DNA of 64,000 bases, taken from NCBI RefSeq assembly GCF_009380165.1, contig NZ_WHUF01000006.1, positions 186,001 through 250,000 on the forward strand, given 5' to 3'. Positions 25,172-32,544 of the stretch are shown one piece after another; the first letter of the stretch is position 1, and each line of letters opens with the position of its first letter. A program made the position numbers and the translations under genes. The notes below the pieces were generated by a model, which saw only the letters and a list, made by a program, of their open reading frames with translations, did no database searches and was not told the DNA's origin. The stretch comes from Rugamonas rivuli (GTDB taxonomy: Bacteria > Pseudomonadota > Gammaproteobacteria > Burkholderiales > Burkholderiaceae_D).

Positions 25172-26167
25172 ATGAACAAAACTACCCAAGACCAAGCAGT
25201 GAACCCATCCCGCCGCTCCGCCATCTTTGGTGGCGCCGGTGCAGCAGTCGCCGCCGTGGCGGTGCCGCTGGCCGCGTTTGCCGGGGGCAGCGCACAGGCC
25301 GCGCCGGTGATTCATGGTGGCGCAGTCAGCAAAACGGGCAGCACCATCACCACCCGCGACGGCGTCGAGATCTACTACAAGGACTGGGGCCCGCGCACCG
25401 GCCAACCGGTGATCCTGAGCCATGGCTGGCCGCTGAACGCGGACAGCTGGGAATCGGCCGCCTTCCACCTGGCCAACAACGGTTTCCGCGTCATCACCCA
25501 TGACCGCCGCGGCCACGGCCGTTCGAGCCAGCCTTGGGACGGCAACGACATGGACCACTACGCCGACGACCTGGCGCAGCTGATCGAAGCGCTGGACCTG
25601 AAGAACATCATCCTGGCCGGTTTCTCGACCGGCGGCGGTGAAGTGGCGCGCTACGTGGGCCGCCACGGCACCAAGCGCATCGCCAAGCTGGGCCTGATCT
25701 CGGCCGTGCCGCCGCTGATGCTGAAGACCGCCACCAACCCGGGCGGCCTGCCGATGGAAGTGTTCGACGGCATCCGCGCCGGCTCGGTTGCCAACCGCGC
25801 CCAGCTGTACCTGGATATCGCCTCCGGCCCGTTCTACGGCTACAACCGTCCGGGCGCCAAGCCTTCGCAGGGCATCATCCAGGCATGGTATGCGCAGGGC
25901 ATGCAGGCCGGCCACAAGAATACCTATGACTCGATCAAGGCATTCTCCGAGACCGACTTCCGCGAAGACTTGAAAAAGTTCGACAAGCCTACCCTGGTCA
26001 TCCACGGGGACGACGACCAGATCGTGCCGATCGATGCCGCAGGCAAAGCCTCGGCCGCCATCGTCAAGCACGCCAAGCTGATCGTCTACCCGGGCGCACC
26101 GCACGGCTTGACCGATACGCACAAGGAACGGTTCAACGCCGACTTCCTGGCCTTCGCCAAGTCCTAA
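25172..26167 (+). CDS. Tat-exported alpha/beta hydrolase, cofactor-free haloperoxidase/arylesterase type
   Basis: 331 residues. A twin-arginine leader (PSRRSAIFGGAGAAVAAVAV) ends near AQAAP, so export folded to the periplasm is likely. The mature enzyme has an HGWPLNADSW oxyanion segment, nucleophile elbow AGFSTGGGEV (Ser near residue 150), acid HGDDDQIVP and His in PGAPHGL. The GFSTGG elbow is typical of cofactor-free chloro/bromoperoxidases and related arylesterases. The ATG at 25172 has GGAG six bases upstream, which excludes the in-frame ATG at 25160. It is divergent from a LysR regulator and ends in a strong terminator. The physiological substrate is unknown. Confidence 0.88.
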   Translation: MNKTTQDQAVNPSRRSAIFGGAGAAVAAVAVPLAAFAGGSAQAAPVIHGGAVSKTGSTITTRDGVEIYYKDWGPRTGQPVILSHGWPLNADSWESAAFHLANNGFRVITHDRRGHGRSSQPWDGNDMDHYADDLAQLIEALDLKNIILAGFSTGGGEVARYVGRHGTKRIAKLGLISAVPPLMLKTATNPGGLPMEVFDGIRAGSVANRAQLYLDIASGPFYGYNRPGAKPSQGIIQAWYAQGMQAGHKNTYDSIKAFSETDFREDLKKFDKPTLVIHGDDDQIVPIDAAGKASAAIVKHAKLIVYPGAPHGLTDTHKERFNADFLAFAKS

Positions 26168-26171
26168 AATG

Positions 26172-26199
26172 AAGAAAGGGCCCCGAGGGGCCCTTTCTT
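26172..26199. terminator. Bidirectional intrinsic terminator
   Basis: A 12-bp perfect stem, AAGAAAGGGCCC (26172-26183) with GGGCCCTTTCTT (26188-26199), has a four-base loop CGAG. T-rich and A-rich flanks let it work for the hydrolase on the plus strand and for the small Cys-rich gene on the minus strand. Confidence 0.88.
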
Positions 26200-26215
26200 T
26201 ACATCAGCCTAGCGC

Positions 26216-26347
26216 TTAGAAGCAGCAGGCCAGCATCTTGATGCAGCACTCCAGGCCGTTGCAGCAATCCATGGAGCTGGCGTAGGCGCCGGCGGATGCC
26301 AGCAGGATGGCCGTCACGGCCGATGCTTTGATGATGATCGATTTCAT
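26216..26347 (-). CDS. 43-residue secreted Cys-rich peptide
   Basis: A short gene, MKSIIIKASAVTAILLASAG then AYASS, with a clear signal peptide of about 23 residues. The mature part of about 20 residues holds six Cys as three CC pairs (MDCCNGLECC and LACCF). AAGGAAACACC gives a good ribosome binding site before the ATG, and the stop lies 16 bp before the bidirectional terminator. It follows the 88-residue Cys-containing secreted protein by 53 bp on the same strand. Paired Cys at this density suggest metal or thiol chemistry in the periplasm, but I do not recognise the family and assign no function. Confidence 0.62.
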   Translation of the reverse strand: MKSIIIKASAVTAILLASAGAYASSMDCCNGLECCIKMLACCF

Positions 26348-26400
26348 GGTGTTTCCTTATAAAAGTAGAAGTTGTTTGCTTGATCGAAAACACTCTACCG

Positions 26401-26667
26401 TCAGTCGGGAGGACACCACACTTTGGTCGGCGGGGTAGGCAGGATGGCAGGGGCGGGACATTGCGCCGCCACACTGGCGGGCGGCGTAGCCGGCAGCGCG
26501 ATATCGCCCAGGGCCGCCGGCATCGCTGACGGCAGGCAGTCGGCCGCCACGCACTGCGTCACGGGACAATCGGCGCTCTTGCAACAGGCATGCGCGGGCG
26601 CGGCCGCCAGCATGGAGCTGTACAGCACGAAAATCACCGCGACAAAGAGGGCCAGGACGTTACGCAT
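26401..26667 (-). CDS. Small secreted Cys-rich protein of unknown function
   Basis: 88 residues. A signal peptide (MRNVLALFVAVIFVLYSSML to AAAPAHA) is followed by CCKSADCPVTQCVAADC, then a Pro/Ala-rich tail ending VWCPPD. Seven Cys lie in the mature part. It sits immediately upstream of the 43-residue CC-rich peptide on the same strand, so the two probably form a small transcription unit ending at 26172-26199. The ribosome binding site is weak (GGACGG). The family is unknown to me; periplasmic metal binding or disulfide chemistry is possible but unproven. Confidence 0.6.
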   Translation of the reverse strand: MRNVLALFVAVIFVLYSSMLAAAPAHACCKSADCPVTQCVAADCLPSAMPAALGDIALPATPPASVAAQCPAPAILPTPPTKVWCPPD

Positions 26668-26739
26668 CCGTCCATTGTAGCAAGCGGACGGGTGGAAAGG
26701 TTAGGGCGAGCTTAAATCCGGCCATGCTATATTTCAAAT

Positions 26740-27483
26740 ATGAAAAAGTCCCTGATGGCACTGGCGATGTTGTGCTTGGGCGTGCTCCACGGAGCGGCGC
26801 GGGGCGAAGTCGTCAACGTCTATACCAGCGCCCGCGTTGCGCCCTTGGTTATCGGTGACGGTGGCGGCATCTATCCCGACATGGTGGCGTACCTGAACCG
26901 CAAAAAACTCGGCCAGCTGAGTTTCAAATTGATCTATCTGCCGCGCAAGCGCCTGCAGCTGCAAGTGGAGCGGGGCGAGCTGGACGGCATCGTCATCGGC
27001 ATGATGCCGGAATGGTTCAACGACGCGGCCGAGAAAAAATACCTGTGGACGGTGCCGTTCAACATCGACCGTTATGTGATCGTGCTACCGGCGGGGCAGG
27101 CTTACAGCGAATCCAAGCCTGGCGCGCTGAGCGGCCGCACGGTCGGCATGGCGCTCGGCTACAGCTATCCCGATCTGGAAGCGTGGGTGCGCCAGCAAGG
27201 CCTGGTCCGCAGCGACGCCATCAGCGACGACAACAACTTGGAAAAACTGCGGCTCGGGCGGGTGGACAGCGTGATGGTCGCCGAGTCGATCGCGCGCTAC
27301 TACCTGAAGGTGCACGCGGTGGCAGCCGACAAATTCCAGCTGCACGAACTGCCGTCCCGCGCGACCGAGCGCCGCTTCCTGGTGCCCCGTTCCAAAGCGG
27401 CGGTCTACGACAGCATCGCCCCCGTGATCCGGCAGCTCAAGGACGATCCCGAGTGGCAGCGGCTGAAGGCCAAATACGAATAG
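26740..27483 (+). CDS. Periplasmic solute-binding protein family 3-like
   Basis: 247 residues with a signal peptide (MKKSLMALAMLCLGVLHGAA ending near RGE) and a two-lobed SBP_bac_3 fold. Visible segments are GGIYPDMVAYLNRKKL, LQVERGELDGIVIGMMP, LSGRTVGMALGYSYPDLEAWV and LRLGRVDSVMVAES. No permease or ATPase gene is adjacent, so this is an orphan binding protein. Such orphans in betaproteobacteria are often annotated as amino-acid-binding-like or sensory. The ligand is not deducible. The AT-rich TATATT about 10 bp before the start may belong to its promoter. Confidence 0.8.
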   Translation: MKKSLMALAMLCLGVLHGAARGEVVNVYTSARVAPLVIGDGGGIYPDMVAYLNRKKLGQLSFKLIYLPRKRLQLQVERGELDGIVIGMMPEWFNDAAEKKYLWTVPFNIDRYVIVLPAGQAYSESKPGALSGRTVGMALGYSYPDLEAWVRQQGLVRSDAISDDNNLEKLRLGRVDSVMVAESIARYYLKVHAVAADKFQLHELPSRATERRFLVPRSKAAVYDSIAPVIRQLKDDPEWQRLKAKYE

Positions 27484-27496
27484 GCCGCTGCCTCTC

Positions 27497-28381
27497 TCAA
27501 GCCAACCGTGCGCGGAAGAAGTCAGTCGTACGCTGCCAGGCCAGCTTGGCGGCGGCGGCGTCGTAGCGCGGCGTGGTGTCGTTGTTGAAGCCGTGCTCCA
27601 CGCCCGGATACACGTGGTACTGATAGTTCGCCCCGGCATCCTTCAGCGCCTGCTCGTAGGCGGGCCAGCCTGCGCGGATGCGCTCGTCGTTGCCGGCGTC
27701 GTGGATCAGCAGGTGGGCCTTGATGCGCGCCACGTCCGCTGCCGCCGGTTGTCCACCGTAGAAAGGCACGGCGGCCGCCAGTTCCGGCAGCTGCGTGGCG
27801 AGGTAGTTGGAAATCCCCCCACCGAAGCAGAAGCCGACCACGCCCAGCTTGCCGTTCCCTTCCGGTTGTTGTTGCAGCCAGCGCGCGGCGGCGACGAAAT
27901 CGGCGCGGGTCTTGGGCTGGTCCAGCTTGCCGAACAGGGCGCGCGCCTTGTCCTCGTCGCCGGGGTAGCCGCCCAGGGTGAACAAGGCGTCTGGCGCGAA
28001 GGCGATGAAACCGTCCAGCGCCAGGCGGCGGGCGATGTCTTCGATGTGCGGGTTCAGGCCGCGATTCTCATGCACCACCAGCACCAGTGGCAGCTTGCCC
28101 TTGGCGTCGGCGGGCGAGACCAGGTAGCCGCGCACCGTGCCGTTGCCCTGCGGCGAAGGCAGTTCGACGAAACGGGCCTTGATGCGGCGGTCGTCGGCGT
28201 TGACCACCGGAGCGGCGAAGCTGGGGCTGAGCGTGGCGAGCAGGCCGGCGGCCGTGGTGCCGCCCACCGCGTAGCGCGTCGCCGACGACAGGAAATCACG
28301 GCGCGTGATGCCGCCGTGTACGTACTGGTCGAACAGCTTCAATACTTCAGGGTCAAAATCGGCAGCGGTTTTGCGTGTCAT
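27497..28381 (-). CDS. Tat-exported dienelactone hydrolase family protein
   Basis: 294 residues. Unusually, the twin-arginine motif ITRRDFLSS lies near residues 25-33 after a charged N-terminal extension; a hydrophobic stretch follows, ending PSFAAPV. The catalytic triad of the dienelactone hydrolase family is visible: Cys in GFCFGGGISN, Asp in IHDAGNDERI and His in GVEHGFNND. ENRGLNPHIEDIARRLA is a family signature. Export to the periplasm is likely. It converges with the solute-binding protein gene, 13 bp apart. The substrate is not known; it need not be a chloroaromatic. Confidence 0.88.
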   Translation of the reverse strand: MTRKTAADFDPEVLKLFDQYVHGGITRRDFLSSATRYAVGGTTAAGLLATLSPSFAAPVVNADDRRIKARFVELPSPQGNGTVRGYLVSPADAKGKLPLVLVVHENRGLNPHIEDIARRLALDGFIAFAPDALFTLGGYPGDEDKARALFGKLDQPKTRADFVAAARWLQQQPEGNGKLGVVGFCFGGGISNYLATQLPELAAAVPFYGGQPAAADVARIKAHLLIHDAGNDERIRAGWPAYEQALKDAGANYQYHVYPGVEHGFNNDTTPRYDAAAAKLAWQRTTDFFRARLA

Positions 28382-28587
28382 GTCTCGATTCCTCAGGCAG
28401 GTGGGCGAGCGGCTAGTGTAGCGCGATGCCGTGCCGGTGGCGCTGCGCGGGGGAGGAATATTTACGCATATTCAAGTGTGGTTTTTGGATCACGTCTGGA
28501 GATCGGAGTACACGCCACGATCTGATTCGACTTAGCAAATATTGCTTGCACTGCCCGCAATAGCACGCGCATAATCGCAAAAAAAAC

Positions 28588-28599
28588 GAATGTTCATTC
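28588..28599. promoter_or_regulatory. Candidate TetR operator upstream of the TonB-dependent receptor
   Basis: GAATGTTCATTC is a 5-bp inverted repeat (GAATG/CATTC) with a two-base spacer, located 15 bp before the receptor start and downstream of a possible -10 CATAAT at 28570-28575. A very similar 12-mer lies in the TetR/S12 intergenic region at 32510-32521. Shared control by that TetR protein is inferred. Confidence 0.45.
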
Positions 28600-28614
28600 A
28601 TTATGGAGACAACG

Positions 28615-30870
28615 ATGCGTACGTGTGACCGTGGTTCTGGCTCGAAATTGAAACTGACATATCTCCCCCTGGCGGTAGCGTGTGGCACGCTGCCGATTGC
28701 CGTCTGGGCCGAGCCACCTGCCTCCGAGGCTGTCACCGCACCGGTGGCGAGCGCCACCGGCGACCCGATCGAGATCGTTACCATCACCGCGCAGCGCCGC
28801 CGCGAACCGGCGCGTGAAGTGCCGCTGAGCGTGGACGTGGTCAAAGGCGAGGCGCTGGAGCGGGGCGGCTATCAGTCTTTGGGCGACCTGGCGGCACTGC
28901 TGCCGGGTGTCAATCTCAACCAGGCGGGCGGCGCCACGGGCCAGAGCCAGATCACCATGCGCGGTGTCACCACCGGGTCGCAGGTCGGTGCAACGGTCAG
29001 CATGTATATCGACGATGTGCCCTTCGGCTCCAGCTCCGCGTATGCCGGCGGCGGCTCCAGCGCGCTCGATCTGGGCCTGTTCGACCTGGCCAATGTGGAG
29101 GTGCTGCGCGGACCGCAAGGCACGCTGTACGGCGCCGGCGCGATGGGCGGCTTGATCAAGTATGCAGCAGTCGAACCCGACACCGGCGAGTTCAGCGTGA
29201 CAACCACGGGCGAGCTTTCACGCAAGCAGGGCGGCGAATCCGGCCACGTGTTGCGCGCCGTGGTCAACACGCCACTCAAACCGGGCGTTGCCGCGCTGCG
29301 GGCCACGCTCTACCAGCGCGCGGACGGCGGTTTCATCCGCGACTTGAATCATCCAGGCGGCGCGTCCGATGGCTCGACCACCTCGGGCGGGCGGCTCGCC
29401 TTGCTGCTCACCCCGAATAAAGACCTGTCGTTGCGCGTCACTGCGTTAAGCCAACGCCAGCGCCGCGACGGCGCCGCTGCCGAGGACATGAACCTGGCCA
29501 CGATGCAACCGGTCGATGGCCCGGATACCATGCGGCGCTTTATCGCCGAGCCGGTCGACGTGGGCAACGATCTTGTTTCGCTGGCGGTCAAGGCCGATCT
29601 GAAATGGGCCACGCTGGACGTCATCAGCGGCTGGCAGCGTTCCACCAACCATGGCCGGATGGACCCATCGGCCTTCTATGTGCCTTTGCTGGGCGCGGCC
29701 GGCATCAACGCCGCCGGCTACGCCCTGGACTATTCGTTCTACAACCGCAAGCTGACCCAGGAAGTGCGCCTGACTTCACCGCGCAGCAAGATATTCGAGT
29801 GGCTGGCCGGGGCCTTCTACGCCAGCGAGGAGGGCTCCAAGAATCAGCACATGGATCCGCTGAACGCGGCGCGGCAGCCTGTCGCGCCGCTGCTGCTCGA
29901 CGCCACGTTTCCCTCCACCTTCCGCGAGGCGGCGCTGTTCGGCACCGGCACGTACTACACCAGCCAGCAGACCGACCTGTCACTGGGCGTGCGCCGCAGC
30001 CAGAACCGCCAGCATCTCGACAATCAGCTCAGCGGGCTGTTCGCGCCGGCGTCGCAGCCGGCGGTCGATTCGTCGGAAGGCGTGACCACCTGGCTGCTCA
30101 CCGCCCGCTGGCGGCCCGCCGCCAGGCAAGCCCTGTACGCGCGGGTGGCCAGCGGCTACCGTCCGGGCGGCCCCTTGCCCGTGATCCGCAATCCGCTGAC
30201 CGGCGAACCTTTGAACAAGCCCGCCTTCCGCTCCGACAGCCTGTGGAGTTACGAGCTGGGCTGGAAAGGCGATTTGCTGCCGAACCTGCTGGCATCGGAA
30301 CTGGCGCTGTATCAGATCAACTGGAAAAACATGCAGGTGTTCAGCGGTGGCGGCGGCTTCGGCGGCATCGGCAACGCCGGCAGCGCCCGCTCACGGGGGC
30401 TGGAGTGGACCTTGCGCAGCGCGCCGATCAGCGGCTGGCGGCTGTCCTCCGCGCTCAGCGTCATCGACGCCAAGCTGCTCGACGCCAGCCCGGATCTGGG
30501 CGGCAAGGCCGGCGAACGCTTGCCCGACACGGCCCGTGTGTCGACCGCGCTGCAGGCCGACCGCGAATTCCAGCTCGGCGGCCGCGACGCCTATGTGGGC
30601 GCCACCGCGCGCTACACCGGCGAGCGCTTCAACACCTTCTCCGCCGCGCCCGGCATACCGCTGTATCGCATGCCAGGCTACGCCACCTTCGATGTGCGCG
30701 GCGGCATCGAGTTCGAACAATTCGCGTTGTCGCTGTTCATCCGCAATCTGGGCGACCGGCGCGGCCAGACCTCGGCCGACACCACCCTGAGTTCGCTGGG
30801 CGGCCCGGGCCGGATCAACCTGATCGCGCCGCGCACCTTCGGCCTGCAGCTCAGCAAGTCCTTCAAGTGA
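28615..30870 (+). CDS. TonB-dependent outer-membrane receptor
   Basis: 751 residues. A signal peptide (LAVACGTLPIAVWAE) is followed by a TonB-box-like EIVTITAQRR, then the plug domain (SLGDLAALLPGVNL, ITMRGVTTGS, VEVLRGPQGTLYGAGAMGG) and a 22-strand-type barrel to the end. The last residues are FGLQLSKSFK. The ATG at 28615 has GGAGA five bases upstream; an ATG at 28603 overlaps that site. The dipeptide-epimerase gene follows by 20 bp. In this context it probably imports a peptide-like substrate across the outer membrane rather than a siderophore, but the ligand class is inference. Confidence 0.9.
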   Translation: MRTCDRGSGSKLKLTYLPLAVACGTLPIAVWAEPPASEAVTAPVASATGDPIEIVTITAQRRREPAREVPLSVDVVKGEALERGGYQSLGDLAALLPGVNLNQAGGATGQSQITMRGVTTGSQVGATVSMYIDDVPFGSSSAYAGGGSSALDLGLFDLANVEVLRGPQGTLYGAGAMGGLIKYAAVEPDTGEFSVTTTGELSRKQGGESGHVLRAVVNTPLKPGVAALRATLYQRADGGFIRDLNHPGGASDGSTTSGGRLALLLTPNKDLSLRVTALSQRQRRDGAAAEDMNLATMQPVDGPDTMRRFIAEPVDVGNDLVSLAVKADLKWATLDVISGWQRSTNHGRMDPSAFYVPLLGAAGINAAGYALDYSFYNRKLTQEVRLTSPRSKIFEWLAGAFYASEEGSKNQHMDPLNAARQPVAPLLLDATFPSTFREAALFGTGTYYTSQQTDLSLGVRRSQNRQHLDNQLSGLFAPASQPAVDSSEGVTTWLLTARWRPAARQALYARVASGYRPGGPLPVIRNPLTGEPLNKPAFRSDSLWSYELGWKGDLLPNLLASELALYQINWKNMQVFSGGGGFGGIGNAGSARSRGLEWTLRSAPISGWRLSSALSVIDAKLLDASPDLGGKAGERLPDTARVSTALQADREFQLGGRDAYVGATARYTGERFNTFSAAPGIPLYRMPGYATFDVRGGIEFEQFALSLFIRNLGDRRGQTSADTTLSSLGGPGRINLIAPRTFGLQLSKSFK

Positions 30871-30890
30871 GATACGGAGTTCATACCATC

Positions 30891-31937
30891 ATGCATATCG
30901 AAACTTTTATCGACGAGGTAATGTTCAAGCAGCCGCTGCGGATAGCCGGCCGCACCCTCAATAGCCAATCCGTGCTGCGCGTCACGGTACACGGTGGACC
31001 GCATGTGGCGCATGCCGAAGCGGCAGGTGTTTTTTACCGGGGCGAAAGCGGCGCCAGCATGCGGCGCGAGATCGACACATTGCTGCCGGACCTGCCTGCC
31101 GACTTGCTGGGCGTCTGGGGTGCGGTGCGCCAGATGGCGCCGGGCGGCGCGCGCAATGCGCTGGACTGGGCCTGCTGGCAATTGAGCGCCGCCGCGCGCG
31201 GCGAGCCGACCTACCGGCAAGCGTTCCTTGCCCGCGTGCGGCCGCTGGTCACGATGGTCACGCTGGGCGTCGCCGAGCCGCAGCAGATGGCGCAGGCGGC
31301 GCTGGCTCTTCCGTCTGCCCGGGCGCTCAAGCTGAAGCTCGATGGCGGCGACCAGGACGCGGCCCGCGTGATCGCCGTCAGAAAGGTACGGCCGGATGTC
31401 AGGCTGTCCATCGATGCCAATGAAGGCTGGTCGCTCGAACATCTCGACCGCATGATGGCGGTGCTGGTCGATAACGGCGTGGAGCTGATCGAGCAGCCAT
31501 TGCCCGCGAACGCAGACGGCGCGCTGGAGCGGATGCGCGCTCCGATCCCGCTGGCCGCCGACGAATCCCTGCAAACCATGGCCGATCTGGATCGCGTCCA
31601 GGCGCGCTACCAGGTGACCAACATCAAGCTCGACAAATGCGGGGGACTGAGCGAGGCGCTGGCGCTGGCGGCCGAAGCGCGGCGGCGCGGCCTGCGCGTC
31701 ATGATCGGTTGCATGGGCGGCCGCTCGATGGCGCTGCTGCCGGCGTTTATCGCGGCCCAGGGCGCCGATCTGATCGACCTCGACGCGCCCCTGTTCATGG
31801 CCAGCGACACCACGCCGGCCGCGCTGTATCACGGCGGCTGCATCAGCTATGCCGAGTCGGCGTTCAGTCCGAGCCGGTCGGCCGCAGCGGCGCCGTATAG
31901 CGCTTCACACGCACCGGTGCCCCATGCAGTTGCGTGA
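30891..31937 (+). CDS. Enolase-superfamily dipeptide epimerase
   Basis: 348 residues. An N-terminal capping domain and a TIM barrel carry the signature residues of dipeptide epimerases: KLKLDG (Lys acid/base), SIDANEGW (Asp), ELIEQPLP (Glu), AADESLQ (Asp), NIKLDKCGGLSEAL (second Lys) and MIGCMGGRSM, DLDAPLFM. These resemble L-Ala-D/L-Glu epimerases, which epimerise the C-terminal residue of a dipeptide; specificity for other dipeptides is common. It follows the receptor by 20 bp; the GGAG before the ATG is rather far (11 bases). Its last 74 bp overlap the 3' end of the convergent TetR gene. Confidence 0.88.
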   Translation: MHIETFIDEVMFKQPLRIAGRTLNSQSVLRVTVHGGPHVAHAEAAGVFYRGESGASMRREIDTLLPDLPADLLGVWGAVRQMAPGGARNALDWACWQLSAAARGEPTYRQAFLARVRPLVTMVTLGVAEPQQMAQAALALPSARALKLKLDGGDQDAARVIAVRKVRPDVRLSIDANEGWSLEHLDRMMAVLVDNGVELIEQPLPANADGALERMRAPIPLAADESLQTMADLDRVQARYQVTNIKLDKCGGLSEALALAAEARRRGLRVMIGCMGGRSMALLPAFIAAQGADLIDLDAPLFMASDTTPAALYHGGCISYAESAFSPSRSAAAAPYSASHAPVPHAVA

Positions 31938-32493
31938 TCAACATGCGCGCCGCCTTGAGCTTGGCGTCGTTGCAGGAGGGGACGCCGATCAGCATCTGCG
32001 CCTGCGCCGACAACAGCAGGGACATCAGCGCCTCGCCGACGGCCTGCACATCCTGCGTGCCGCCGCCGCTGGCGACGCGCGCCGCCGCCCCCAGCACTGC
32101 ATCGCGCAGGCGCGTGAAGTTGCGCACCACCACCGCCTGCACCTCGGCGTTGCGGCGCGCGATGGCGGCCACTTCCAGCGCGGTGCACGCCGCCTGGCTG
32201 GCGGAACCCGGCGCCTCCAGCGCCTGCAGGATGGCCTCGACCAGACCGAGCAGCTCGCCTGCGGTGGTGCAGGCGTCGAACGGCTCGCCGTTGACGCCGG
32301 AGTCGATCAGCTGCAGCAGCACCTCTTCCTTGGAACGGAAGTGGACGTACAGGGAGCCGACCGACAGGCCGGCCTGGGTGCTGACGTCGCTCATCGTGGC
32401 CGCGTGCACGCCCTTTTTCTCGAAGACGATCTGGGCCGCAGTGAGTATCTGTTTGCGCATCGAGGCCATATGGCGCTCATCTCTTTTGGGCAT
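31864..32493 (-). CDS. TetR/AcrR-family regulator of the peptide/Trp catabolic cluster
   Basis: 209 residues. The HTH reads ILTAAQIVFEKKGVHAATMSDVSTQAGLSVGSLYVHFRSKEEVLLQLI; the rest is a helical ligand domain. The start at 32493 gives MPKRDERHMASMRK; other ATG codons follow at residues 9 and 12 and cannot be excluded. It is divergent from the S12 hydrolase operon and convergent with the epimerase, whose 3' end it overlaps by 74 bp. A 12-bp motif in its divergent promoter recurs before the receptor gene, so it probably represses both transcription units until a peptide or tryptophan-derived ligand appears. Confidence 0.9.
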   Translation of the reverse strand: MPKRDERHMASMRKQILTAAQIVFEKKGVHAATMSDVSTQAGLSVGSLYVHFRSKEEVLLQLIDSGVNGEPFDACTTAGELLGLVEAILQALEAPGSASQAACTALEVAAIARRNAEVQAVVVRNFTRLRDAVLGAAARVASGGGTQDVQAVGEALMSLLLSAQAQMLIGVPSCNDAKLKAARMLITQLHGAPVRVKRYTAPLRPTGSD

Positions 32494-32509
32494 GGCTGAC
32501 GTTAAAAAT

Positions 32510-32521
32510 GAATGATTATTT
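32510..32521. promoter_or_regulatory. Candidate TetR operator between the TetR and S12 genes
   Basis: GAATGATTATTT matches the receptor-upstream GAATGTTCATTC at nine of 12 positions (shared pattern GAATGWTYATTY). It lies in the 51-bp AT-rich gap between the divergent genes, within a longer near-palindrome AATGAATGATTATTTATT (14 of 18 symmetric). Confidence 0.5.
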
Positions 32522-32544
32522 ATTTTACTTTGAAAGAGTATGCA

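Noticed and set aside
28570..28575. CATAAT as a definite -10 for the TonB receptor
   Set aside because: The matching -35 is poor (TTGCAC with an 18-bp spacer), so no promoter feature was listed.
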